NCBI RefSeq assembly: GCF_036188265.1
Contig: NZ_CP108093.1
Coordinates: forward strand, 4,856,001-4,920,000
Length of the DNA: 64,000 nt
Direction: 5' to 3'
Source: Streptomyces sp. NBC_00247
GTDB taxonomy: Bacteria > Actinomycetota > Actinomycetes > Streptomycetales > Streptomycetaceae
The notes below the pieces were generated by a model. The model saw only the letters and a program-made list of their open reading frames with translations. It searched no databases and was not told where the DNA came from. The number at the start of each line of letters is the position of its first letter. Within the stretch, counting starts at the first letter, position 1. The position numbers and the translations under genes are program-made. Below are positions 10,097 through 17,385 of the stretch, one piece after another.

Positions 10097-10942
10097 ATGT
10101 CCCGCCATGTCGCGATCGTTACCGATTCAACGGCCTACTTGCCTCCCCGGGCGATGGAGCGGCACGGCATCACAGCGGTGCCGCTGACCGTCGTCCTCGG
10201 CGACCAGGCGTTGGAGGAGGGCACGGAGATCTCGGCCCGTTCGCTCGCGGTGGCCCTCCAGAAGCGTCGCTCGGTGACCACGTCGCGTCCCAGCCCGGAG
10301 GTCTTCGCCGAGACGTACCGGGCGGCGGCCGAAGCGGGCGCGGCCGGGGTCGTCTCGCTGCACCTGTCCGCCGAGTTCTCGGGGACGTACGACGCCGCGC
10401 TCCTGGCGGCGAAGGAAGCCCCGGTGCCGGTGCGCGTGGTGGACACCGGGATGGTCGCCATGGCCCTCGGTTTCTGCGCGCTGGCGGCGGCCGAGGCCAC
10501 GGAGGCGGGCGGCGGACTGGACGAAGCGGTACTGGCGGCCGAGCGGCGGGCACGCGTCACCTCCGCCTACTTCTACGTGGACACCCTCGACTACTTGCGA
10601 CGGGGCGGCCGGATCGGGGCGGCCCAGGCACTGTTCGGGTCCGCGCTCGCCGTGAAGCCGCTGCTCCAGCTCGACGGCGGGCGCATCGAGCTGCTGGAGA
10701 AGGTGCGGACGGCCTCCAAGGCCATCGCCCGGCTGGAGGAGATCGTCGCCGACCGGGCCGGTACGGGTGCGGTGGACATCGCCGTGCACCACCTCGCGGC
10801 CCCGGACCGGGCGGAGCGGCTCGCGGAGCGCCTGCGGGAGCGGGTACCGGGGCTCGTGGACCTGCATGTCAGCGAGGTCGGTGCGGTGATCGGAGCGCAC
10901 ACGGGGCCGGGGCTGCTCGGCGCGGTGATTTCGGCGCGATGA
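10097..10942 (+). CDS. DegV family fatty-acid-binding protein
   Basis: A 281-residue DegV/FakB-type protein, expected to hold a fatty acid and present it to a fatty acid kinase in the cytoplasm. Family motifs are present: 'VAIVTDSTAYLP' at the N-terminus, 'SRPSPEVF', the 'HLSAEFSGTYDAA' segment with the conserved SGTY, 'VDTLDYLRRGGRIG' and the C-terminal 'IGAHTGPGLLG'. ATG at 10097. It lies between a coiled-coil membrane protein and the com genes. Confidence 0.92.
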   Translation: MSRHVAIVTDSTAYLPPRAMERHGITAVPLTVVLGDQALEEGTEISARSLAVALQKRRSVTTSRPSPEVFAETYRAAAEAGAAGVVSLHLSAEFSGTYDAALLAAKEAPVPVRVVDTGMVAMALGFCALAAAEATEAGGGLDEAVLAAERRARVTSAYFYVDTLDYLRRGGRIGAAQALFGSALAVKPLLQLDGGRIELLEKVRTASKAIARLEEIVADRAGTGAVDIAVHHLAAPDRAERLAERLRERVPGLVDLHVSEVGAVIGAHTGPGLLGAVISAR

Positions 10943-10985
10943 CCGATCGGCCCGTCCTCCGTCGTCCCTCCCACGAGTGACGGAG

Positions 10986-11012
10986 TTATCCACAACTGGG
11001 TGTTTGTCCACG
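10986..11012 (+). promoter_or_regulatory. two DnaA-box 9-mers upstream of comEA
   Basis: TTATCCACA (10986-10994) is a perfect DnaA box. TTGTCCACG (11004-11012) differs from the Streptomyces consensus TTGTCCACA at one base. They are in the same orientation with start points 18 bp apart and lie 52-79 nt before the comEA start, so DnaA could act here as a transcription factor. No binding data can be claimed. Confidence 0.55.
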
Positions 11013-11064
11013 GAAATCGGGGCTGCTCAGCGGGTCTGCGCGGGAGTGCCTAACGTCCTGAGGC

Positions 11065-12222
11065 ATGGCTCTTCGATCAGCTTCCGCGCGTCCGCTCTCC
11101 TCCGCACCCGTCCTCGACGTCCTGGTTCTTCCGGGCTCCGCGAAACCCCTGCGCGCTGACCCCGCCCACGCCCCCGGCGCTCCGGTCGCCGGCGCTGCCG
11201 TCGCCGTTTCCGGCGCGGGCCCGGGACGCCGCGCCAGGGGGCGGCCGGCCGGGGAGACGGCGGCTGCCGCGCGTCGGAGGGCCGACGCGTTGCTCGGCGA
11301 TGTGCCGCCCGCCGATGCCGTGCCCGGCCGTGCGGAGGAGTCCGATGCCGTGCTCGGCCGCGCGGAGGAGTCCGATGCCGTGCTCGGCCGCGCGGAGGAG
11401 GCTGACGGGGAGGAGGGTGCCGGGACCCGGACCCGTGCCGCCCGGATCCGTGCGGGTGACGAGCTTGGGCGGACGGGAGCGCCGAGTCGGAGCGCGGCCG
11501 CTCTCCGCGAGCGGTTACCCCTCTGGTTCCAGCTCCGGTGCGGCCTCGAACGGAGGACGGTGACCGCCCTCGGCGTGGTCCTGGCCGGCTTCGCGGTCCT
11601 GGCGGGGGCACACTTCTGGTCGGCCGCACCGGAAAGGGTGCGCGTGCCCGACGCGGTGCGGGTGGCGGCCGAGGGGCCCGCCACCTCGCGTACGGAGAAC
11701 GCCGGGGCGGAGTCGGTGCCGTCACCACCGTCCTCGCCGTCGTGGCTGCCGTCGCCCACCGCTGCCGACGCCGTGGCGGCCGGCCGGATCGTGGTCGACG
11801 TCAACGGCAAGGTGCGGCGGCCGGGAGTCCAGCACCTGAGGGCCGGAGCGAGAGTCGCCGACGCGCTGCATGCCGCCGGGGGCGTGCTCGCGGGGACGGA
11901 CACCACCGGTCTCAACCGCGCCCGGATCCTCGTGGACGGTGAACAGGTGGTGGTCGGAATCCCCATGGCCCCGCAGCCTCCGGGCACGGCCGGAGTGCCG
12001 GGGCCGGGCGGTGACGGCGTGGCGCAGACCGGTCCACTGAGCCTCAACACCGCCACCGCCGAGCAGCTGGAGACGCTGCCGGGGGTCGGGCCGGTCCTGG
12101 CCCAGCACATCGTCGACCACCGCGTCGAGCACGGGGGATTCGGCTCCGTGGACGAGCTGCGGGACGTCACGGGCATCGGCGACCGGCGCTTCGCCGATCT
12201 CCAGCCCTTGGTGCGGCCATGA
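11065..12222 (+). CDS. comEA: ComEA-type DNA-binding protein
   Basis: A 385-residue membrane-anchored homologue of the ComEA DNA receptor. Residues 1 to about 165 are a long cytoplasmic low-complexity Ala/Arg/Glu tract. One membrane segment ('VTALGVVLAGFAVLAGAHFWSA') is near residues 168-190. A SLBB-like domain ('IVVDVNGKVRRPGVQHLRAGARVADAL') and a C-terminal helix-hairpin-helix pair ('LNTATAEQLETLPGVGPVLAQHI' and 'DVTGIGDRRFADL') follow. It overlaps comEC by 4 nt (ATGA). Streptomyces is not known for natural competence, so the physiological role is open. Confidence 0.92.
   Translation: MALRSASARPLSSAPVLDVLVLPGSAKPLRADPAHAPGAPVAGAAVAVSGAGPGRRARGRPAGETAAAARRRADALLGDVPPADAVPGRAEESDAVLGRAEESDAVLGRAEEADGEEGAGTRTRAARIRAGDELGRTGAPSRSAAALRERLPLWFQLRCGLERRTVTALGVVLAGFAVLAGAHFWSAAPERVRVPDAVRVAAEGPATSRTENAGAESVPSPPSSPSWLPSPTAADAVAAGRIVVDVNGKVRRPGVQHLRAGARVADALHAAGGVLAGTDTTGLNRARILVDGEQVVVGIPMAPQPPGTAGVPGPGGDGVAQTGPLSLNTATAEQLETLPGVGPVLAQHIVDHRVEHGGFGSVDELRDVTGIGDRRFADLQPLVRP
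11311..11400 (+). repeat. 30-bp tandem repeat inside comEA
   Basis: Two perfect 30-bp copies (11341-11370 and 11371-11400) and one 27/30 copy (11311-11340). They encode repeated 'SDAVLGRAEE' in the disordered cytoplasmic tract. Such arrays usually vary in copy number between strains. Confidence 0.9.
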
Positions 12223-13220
12223 CCCGGGGCGCCGGCCCCGAGACCTGCCCGAGCGCCGGTACGGACCGCTCGGTGCGCTCCGCTGGTGCTGGTGCTGGTT
12301 CCGGTTCCGATACCGGTTCGGGGCAGGAGGGGCCGGCGGATCTGAGGCTGGTGCTTCCGGCTCTCGCCGCCTGGGCGTCGGCCGCGCTCTGTCTCGTCGT
12401 GCCGCAGGCTTGGACGGCGGCAGGGGTCGTGGTCTGTCTCGTGGCGGCCCTGATGCTCCTGCGCGCGGCGCGAGGCAGGAGGGGCGGGCGGCCCCCCGGG
12501 AGGATCGCGGTGAGCGCCGTACTGCTGTGCGCGGCGGCCGGGGCCGCTTCGGCGGGGCTGCACGGGGCCGATGTGCGCCGTGGGCCGGTACCGGGGCTGG
12601 CGCGGGCGCACACGGAGGTCGAAGCGGAGGTGACGGTCACCTCCGACCCGGTACGGACCCGGGCCCAGGTGCGCGGCAGCCGGAGCATGCCGGCCCTGCT
12701 GCTGATCGACGCCGAGATCACGCGGCTCGCACCCCCGGGGGCCCGTTCCGGCTCCCCTCCGGGTACCGCTGTTCGCCCCGGCACGGCTTCCGGACTGCGC
12801 CCGGCCTCCGGTCCCGGGCCCGGCGGTCACGGGTACCGGCTCCGTACGCCTGTCGTCCTGATGGTGTCGCCCGGGGCCGCGACACGGGTGTGGCAGGGCC
12901 TGCTGCCCTCCACCGGTCTGCTGATCAGCGGTCGGCTCGTCCCCCCGATGCGCGAGGGCGAGCGGAGTGCGGCCACCCTGCGGGTGACGGCGGGTACCGC
13001 GCCACGGATCGTCGCCGGACCCGGTTTCACGCAACGGGTGGCGGGGGAGTTGCGCGAGGGGCTGCGCCGGGCGACCGAGGACCTCGGTCCGGACGCCCGG
13101 GCGCTGCTGCCGGGGCTGGTGGTCGGTGACACCTCGCGCGTTCCGACCGAACTGCACGACGCCTTCCGGTCCACCGATCTCACTCATCTGCTGTCCGTTT
13201 CGGGCGACAACATCGTTTAG
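12219..13220 (+). pseudogene. comEC: comEC, 5' fragment interrupted by the prophage
   Basis: Only 333 codons of a gene that normally encodes about 750-850 residues remain. The N-terminal membrane segments ('LVLPALAAWASAALCLVVPQAW', 'VVVCLVAALMLL'), the OB-like domain region and the beginning of the competence domain are present. The frame then reaches the conserved 'STDLTHLLSVSG', reads four more residues ('DNIV') and stops at TAG in prophage DNA. ComEC forms the inner-membrane DNA channel; this allele cannot. The distal half should lie to the right of the prophage, outside the window. Confidence 0.9.
13190..13220. other. attL junction between comEC and prophage
   Basis: The comEC frame keeps the family sequence through the codons for VSG (about 13,195-13,205), then diverges and stops within 15 nt. 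A serine integrase at the other end of the element makes this the probable attL. The exact crossover dinucleotide cannot be fixed without attR. Confidence 0.75.
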
Positions 13221-13420
13221 GGAGATGGGTGATCGTGCACTTCGCGGATGAGCGCGAGCACGTCGTCCAGGCGACTGCGGAGCCGTTCAACCTGCATGAT
13301 CAACGCCGAGTCCGAGAGGTCGGCGAGGTCGGCAGCACGCGCGCTGTCGAGTTCCTGCTGTGCGAACTCGACGCGGGATCGCTGAGCCTCGGTAAGGGAC
13401 AGCTGCGATTCGGTATGCAC
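13217..13420 (-). CDS. small coiled-coil hypothetical protein
   Basis: A 67-residue acidic helical protein ('LSLTEAQRSRVEFAQQELDSARAADL') with an amphipathic C-terminal helix. GTG at 13420 is the likely start. It is the first prophage gene after attL; its TAA stop overlaps, antisense, the TAG that ends the comEC fragment. Function is unknown. Confidence 0.55.
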   Translation of the reverse strand: MHTESQLSLTEAQRSRVEFAQQELDSARAADLADLSDSALIMQVERLRSRLDDVLALIREVHDHPSP

Positions 13421-13560
13421 TCTACTTATCACCTGAGATCGAGCAGGGCGGACGGTAACTGAATCTGGGGGGCTACGCGAGCCGACCATGCCGCTGGCAT
13501 TTGTTCAATACCGAAGTATGCGCGCCACTCGAACGAGTGACCGAATGAATATGCGAATCT

Positions 13561-13576
13561 GTACCACGCATGGTAC
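13561..13576. promoter_or_regulatory. 16-bp palindrome, candidate operator
   Basis: GTACCA-CGCA-TGGTAC is a perfect inverted repeat 35 nt upstream of the small HTH gene, a position suited to autoregulation. Motif evidence only. Confidence 0.5.
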
Positions 13577-13610
13577 TGACTTTGATCATGGCGGACCAGA
13601 GCGTTGACAG

Positions 13611-13853
13611 GTGCCCACTGATCCCCCACCCGACTGGGTCCCCGCCCGCCGCCGGGTCATCGGTGACCGCATCCGGGCAGCCCGAACCAGCAGAGGGCTC
13701 ACCCAGGAAGCACTCGCCGAAGCGGCAGGCGTCGATCGGAAAACCATCAGCCGGATCGAGCAGGCGGTGCATTCGCCGCTTCTTGATCACCTACTTGTGA
13801 TCGCGCACGCACTGGACGCCCCACTTGCCACCCTCGTCCGCGACGAGGAGTAG
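13611..13853 (+). CDS. XRE-family HTH regulator
   Basis: An 80-residue DNA-binding protein, nearly all one lambda-repressor-like HTH: 'IGDRIRAARTSRGLTQEALAEAAGVDRKTISRIEQ' followed by the usual helix 'LLVIAHALDAPLATLV'. GTG at 13611 has a weak ribosome site. A palindrome lies just upstream. It is convergent with the Cys-rich gene cluster, and its target is probably its own promoter or the cargo genes at this end. Confidence 0.85.
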   Translation: MPTDPPPDWVPARRRVIGDRIRAARTSRGLTQEALAEAAGVDRKTISRIEQAVHSPLLDHLLVIAHALDAPLATLVRDEE

Positions 13854-13899
13854 ACCCGCCCGCACCCGGCCGCCGCCGACGCGAGTACGAGCGGGAGTC

Positions 13900-14097
13900 T
13901 CAGCGGTGCTGCGCAGCCTCTTCGGCCATGGCTCGACGGAGGCCGCTGCCGCGGCTGTGCGCGGGCGGTTGGCACGCCTGGTCGCCTACGGGGTGGGCGT
14001 ACATGTCGGGGCGGGCCCCGGACATGGAGTGTCCGTCGGCAATGACGACGGCCTCACCAAGAATCGCCCGGTCACAGTCGATACAGATGTGGCTCAT
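13900..14097 (-). CDS. tiny Cys-containing protein
   Basis: A 65-residue protein starting 'MSHICIDCDRAI', with a CxxC pair and a His-rich middle ('DGHSMSGARPDMYAHPVGDQAC'), suggesting one metal site. It is the last gene of three joined by 4-nt overlaps. Function is unknown. Confidence 0.65.
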   Translation of the reverse strand: MSHICIDCDRAILGEAVVIADGHSMSGARPDMYAHPVGDQACQPPAHSRGSGLRRAMAEEAAQHR

Positions 14098-14243
14098 CGA
14101 CGCGCCGCCTTCCATACGCGGGCGAGGGCCGCGGCATCGTCGCACGCCGCGTTGTTGCGACACCTTGCGCACCGCTCGGTGTGCATGATCAGCGCGCGGT
14201 ACGCGCAGTCTCCGGCGGTCAGCGGCTTCTCGGTGGTCGTCAC
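14094..14243 (-). CDS. tiny Cys-containing protein
   Basis: A 49-residue protein (GTG start, 'TTTEKPLTAGDCAYRALIM') with 'HTERCARCRNNAACDDA', a possible four-Cys zinc site. It overlaps both neighbours by 4 nt. Function is unknown. Confidence 0.6.
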   Translation of the reverse strand: MTTTEKPLTAGDCAYRALIMHTERCARCRNNAACDDAAALARVWKAARR

Positions 14244-14419
14244 CGGGTCACCTCCGACCTCTCGGGCAGTACCCGGTACAGCACCTGCACACCGCGCTGC
14301 TCGGCGCAGGCGGCGTGCGCGAACACGGAGATGCCCCCCGAGCCAGAGGACGCGACGTGCATGCGCACGCACACGTCGGCCCCGGGCTCCGGACAGTACG
14401 TGCACTCTCGATGGCTCAT
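14240..14419 (-). CDS. tiny Cys-containing protein
   Basis: A 59-residue protein starting 'MSHRECTYCPEPGADVCVRM' with GGGGTGAGC upstream, and a second Cys in 'FAHAACAEQRG'. It is the first gene of the leftward trio, divergent from the regulator at 14582. The 160-nt gap between them should hold both promoters. Confidence 0.65.
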   Translation of the reverse strand: MSHRECTYCPEPGADVCVRMHVASSGSGGISVFAHAACAEQRGVQVLYRVLPERSEVTR

Positions 14420-14581
14420 TCGCTCACCCCTGCGTGTGGTGTCCTGAATCGAGGGGCTCTCAGCCATTCCCGCTGCACGGCCCGCTGTCACACCCGATGA
14501 TGTGTGTGCACGTCAGGTAGCAACTAGGCCACGAGGCGGTCATCGGCGGCCACGTAATGGCCACGGCCGGGAGCACGACAC

Positions 14582-15850
14582 ATGACCCACCACACTGGAT
14601 CCGCAGGCCGTAACGACGCGCTGCGCGCCGCCCGCTTACAGCAGGGGTGGCGCTCGGCGGAGCGTGCGGCGGAGGCGCTCCAGCTGCGCGGCCAGCAGCT
14701 GCTCGACGACCCGCACTTCACCGTGTCCGCGCGTACCTGGCGGCGCTGGGAGGGGTCCGCGCCCGGCTGGCCGAGCGACGAAACCGCGATGGTGCTGCAT
14801 GACGCGTTCAACCGGTGGCCCGAGGATCTCGGGTTCACCACGCCCCCGGGGTGGATCCGGCCCGAGCACCACCAGGACCAGGGCGTGAACCGCCGACAGC
14901 CGTTCGTGTCCGTGACGGCTGCCGCGCTCGTTGCCGGGCCTGTGGCGCCTCAGCACGTGGACCCGGCGCTGATCAGCTACTTCCAGCAGCAGCTGGAGGG
15001 GCACTACCGGGCTGACATGTTCCTCGGGCCGCACGATCTGATCGGCACGGTGTCCGCCCAGTACCAGCTGATCGACAAATTGGTGCGCTCGGCGAAGGGT
15101 GAGACACGCCGCGGGCTGCTGCGCGTCGGCGCGGCCTACGCGGCGCTCGTCGGCTGGCTGTACCAGGACGCCGGCGACATGAACGGGGCGGCGTTCTGGC
15201 GCGGGGTGACGCAGGAGATCGCCATGCGGTCTCGGGACCCGCACCTCATCGGGTACAGCCTCGTCAACCAGGCTCAGGTCCGGACCGACCTGGGTGACGG
15301 GCACGCGGTCATCGATCTGTGCGAAGCCGCTCTCGACGACGCCGCCCGGCTGGTGCCGAAGGTGCGGATCATGGCGATGCAGCAGCAGGCGCACGGTGCC
15401 AGCCTCACCGGGGAACGGCGGGCCGTCGACGACCTGCTCGACCAGGCCGACCGGCTGCTGTTGCGCGTCGATGACGATCTGCCCTGGGGCAACGCGTGCC
15501 GCCGGACTCCAGGGTATTTGGAGGTGCAGCGGGCAACCTGCTACGGGCGTCTCGGCCTCGGCGCCGAGGCTGGTGCCCTGTGGTCGCAGGTCCTCACGAT
15601 CGTGCCGGAGACCGCGCGCCGGGACCGCGGGGTGTACATGGCCAGGCAGGCGACCGCTGCGGCGACGGCCCGGGAGCCGGACCAGGCGGTGGAGATCGCG
15701 CGCTCGGTCGCGACGATCGCGGTGGAGACCCGTTCGGCGAGGATGCGCCGGGAGCTGGTCACTCTGGAGCGGGCGATGCGCCCGTGGCACGATGCCCCGG
15801 TCGGCCGGGACCTCGCGGAGATCCTGGCACCGGTAACCCAGGGGAGCTGA
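14582..15850 (+). CDS. HTH regulator with TPR-like C-terminal domain
   Basis: A 422-residue protein. The N-terminal 90 residues form an atypical HTH region ('LRAARLQQGWRSAERAAEALQ', 'VSARTWRRWEGSAPGWP'), and residues about 130-400 are helical repeats ('RRGLLRVGAAYAALVGWLYQDAGD', 'CYGRLGLGAEAGALWSQVL') like the TPR regions of Streptomyces XRE/TPR regulators. ATG has GGGAG 8 nt upstream. The next gene begins 2 nt after its stop, so the two are one transcription unit. The ligand or partner is unknown. Confidence 0.8.
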   Translation: MTHHTGSAGRNDALRAARLQQGWRSAERAAEALQLRGQQLLDDPHFTVSARTWRRWEGSAPGWPSDETAMVLHDAFNRWPEDLGFTTPPGWIRPEHHQDQGVNRRQPFVSVTAAALVAGPVAPQHVDPALISYFQQQLEGHYRADMFLGPHDLIGTVSAQYQLIDKLVRSAKGETRRGLLRVGAAYAALVGWLYQDAGDMNGAAFWRGVTQEIAMRSRDPHLIGYSLVNQAQVRTDLGDGHAVIDLCEAALDDAARLVPKVRIMAMQQQAHGASLTGERRAVDDLLDQADRLLLRVDDDLPWGNACRRTPGYLEVQRATCYGRLGLGAEAGALWSQVLTIVPETARRDRGVYMARQATAAATAREPDQAVEIARSVATIAVETRSARMRRELVTLERAMRPWHDAPVGRDLAEILAPVTQGS

Positions 15851-15852
15851 CG

Positions 15853-16167
15853 GTGGGCAAGGAACCGCTGACGGAAGAGCAGATCGCTGGTCAGCTGGCC
15901 GCACGGCCAGGATGGACACGCGACGGTGACGAGATCACCCGGACGTTCCAGATCCGGTATCACGGGGGCGTGGCGATGATCGTGCACGTTGCGGATGTCG
16001 AGCGGCTCATCGGCCACCATGCGGACATCGACCTGCGCTGGGGGCAGGTACGGTTCGGCATTACTACGCACGACGTCGGCCGCAGGCTGACCGAGGCGGA
16101 CTTCGATCTTGCTGCGCGCATCGATCAGATTGGGGCGGCCCATGGGGCGGAGCCGCTGAGCGCCTGA
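15853..16167 (+). CDS. pterin-4a-carbinolamine dehydratase
   Basis: A 104-residue PCD/DCoH-fold protein, which dehydrates 4a-hydroxytetrahydrobiopterin formed by aromatic amino acid hydroxylases. The signature is clear: 'ERLIGHHADIDLRWGQVRFGITTHDVGRRLTEADFDLAARID' (split here as residues about 54-95) with the His-His pair, Trp, the second His and the final Asp. GTG at 15853 follows the upstream regulator's stop by 2 nt. It is cargo rather than a phage function, and no pterin-dependent hydroxylase is nearby. Confidence 0.85.
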   Translation: MGKEPLTEEQIAGQLAARPGWTRDGDEITRTFQIRYHGGVAMIVHVADVERLIGHHADIDLRWGQVRFGITTHDVGRRLTEADFDLAARIDQIGAAHGAEPLSA

Positions 16168-16184
16168 CCCCGGGCATGACGAAT

Positions 16185-16217
16185 CGCCCCCGCCCGGCGC
16201 GAGGCCAGGCGGGGGCG
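16185..16217. terminator. bidirectional terminator
   Basis: A 10-bp perfect stem CGCCCCCGCC/GGCGGGGGCG (16185-16194 with 16208-16217) stands between the rightward dehydratase gene and the end of the leftward lysis operon. Confidence 0.75.
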
Positions 16218-16232
16218 GTGGTGGTGCGGTGG

Positions 16233-16565
16233 TCAGACTCCAGTTCGGTTGTACTCCGCGACGCGATCCGGTGGTGCCGGCGGCTCGATCCCGCGCTGCC
16301 GCATCTGCGCCGTCAGCTCGGCCACGTATCCCGACATCGACCGGACCAGCGACCGAAGCGACCGAGTCTCTTCGCGCAGTTCGTTGATGTCGACCTGCAT
16401 GTCTTCCTTGATCTCCTTGAACGCGGCCAGATCAGCGGCCCGCTGGTTCGGCTCAGCCTGAATCGCGGCCGCCGTGCGGCTGCCCCGGTAGGTCAGCCAC
16501 CCCGTGACGAACACGCCGGACAGGGTCAGGGCGGCCCCGCTGATTTCCATCCACCCGCTGCTCAA
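16233..16565 (-). CDS. small membrane coiled-coil protein, possible holin-associated
   Basis: About 110 residues: one N-terminal membrane segment ('EISGAALTLSGVFVTGWLTY') followed by a coiled coil ('FKEIKEDMQVDINELREETRSLRSLV') and a Pro-rich tail. TTG at 16565 overlaps the upstream stop as TTGA and has AGGGGAG 6 nt away; ATG at 16550 is the alternative. Such bitopic coiled-coil proteins occur next to endolysins as holins or spanin-like factors; the exact role is inferred from position. Confidence 0.65.
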   Translation of the reverse strand: MSSGWMEISGAALTLSGVFVTGWLTYRGSRTAAAIQAEPNQRAADLAAFKEIKEDMQVDINELREETRSLRSLVRSMSGYVAELTAQMRQRGIEPPAPPDRVAEYNRTGV

Positions 16566-17008
16566 CGGGGGCTCCCCTCTACCCCCTCGGCGGCGGTGCG
16601 CCGTCCGTCGCCGGGAGGGACGCGCGATGCGCACCAGATCACGCCGCAGTGCGACGTGATGTACCAAAGGAAGATGAAGACCCCGCGCGGGTAGTGCCCG
16701 CTGAGCGCTGACCACCCGTAGGCGAATGCCCACAGGGTCGGCGGCACGGACGCCGCGAGGAACCCGAACCGGTCCTGCCCGAACCGGACCCACGCCGAGG
16801 CGAAGGTGACGGCGCCCGCAACGATCCACACCCACGCCCAGCAGTGGAGGGGGGCGATGCCGGTGAGCAGCTCCAGACCTCCGGCTGCCGGCGGGATCAC
16901 GATGAGGCCGATTCCCCAGCAAACCTTCCCGACCCCCATGAAGGCGAGGAACTCGCCGCGGGGTCCGAGCCGAGACCGGAGTCTCCGGGCAGCTGCGGCT
17001 CCCGTCAC
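16562..17008 (-). CDS. multi-pass membrane protein of the lysis cassette
   Basis: 148 residues with about four hydrophobic segments ('FMGVGKVCWGIGLIVIPPAA', 'CWAWVWIVAGAVTFASAWV', 'FGFLAASVPPTLWAFAYGWSA', 'GVFIFLWYITSHCGVIWC'). GTG at 17008 overlaps the upstream gene by 4 nt. It is a possible accessory holin; no family is recognised. Confidence 0.7.
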   Translation of the reverse strand: MTGAAAARRLRSRLGPRGEFLAFMGVGKVCWGIGLIVIPPAAGGLELLTGIAPLHCWAWVWIVAGAVTFASAWVRFGQDRFGFLAASVPPTLWAFAYGWSALSGHYPRGVFIFLWYITSHCGVIWCASRVPPGDGRRTAAEGVEGSPR

Positions 17009-17328
17009 GACAGGCTCGTCGATCCGCCCGAGTAGGTGCTCGGGTCGACCGGGTCGAGGGCGGGCTCGACGGCCGGGTACGACGGGGGCCGCGCCCACCC
17101 GAGGAACACCCCCGCGAGGTTCTGCAGCACGGTGCCCGGGGCCCGCTCACCGAGCACTTCGAGCAGCCGGAAAACCAGGTAATACGCGACAGCGAGCACG
17201 ACCGTGACGGCGCCGGTGGCGGTCGTCGAGTTGATGTCCAGACCGGCGGCCGCCGCAAGGGTGAGCAGCCACCCGGCGACGAGCGGTACCGCGGTGCGCA
17301 TGGTGGAGATGAACAGACCGGTCTTCAT
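17005..17328 (-). CDS. holin-like membrane protein
   Basis: 107 residues with two membrane segments ('TAVPLVAGWLLTLAAAAGL' and 'TGAVTVVLAVAYYLVFRLLEVLG') and a Pro-rich soluble tail. This layout is common in holins of Streptomyces siphoviruses. It directly follows the endolysin gene, and the endolysin has no signal peptide, so a pore-former is required. Confidence 0.7.
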   Translation of the reverse strand: MKTGLFISTMRTAVPLVAGWLLTLAAAAGLDINSTTATGAVTVVLAVAYYLVFRLLEVLGERAPGTVLQNLAGVFLGWARPPSYPAVEPALDPVDPSTYSGGSTSLS

Positions 17329-17356
17329 GCCGGTCCCCCTTCTGTAGTGAGGTGTC

Positions 17357-17376
17357 CGGCCGCCGGGTGGCGGCCG
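17357..17376. terminator. hairpin between endolysin and holin genes
   Basis: A perfect 8-bp stem CGGCCGCC/GGCGGCCG with loop GGGT. It may attenuate expression between the two lysis genes. Confidence 0.5.
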
Positions 17377-17385
17377 AATGGGGCA

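Noticed and set aside
13140..13220. comEC stop as a point mutation in an otherwise intact gene
   Set aside because: Sequence after the VSG codons is not comEC-like in any frame, and phage genes begin immediately.
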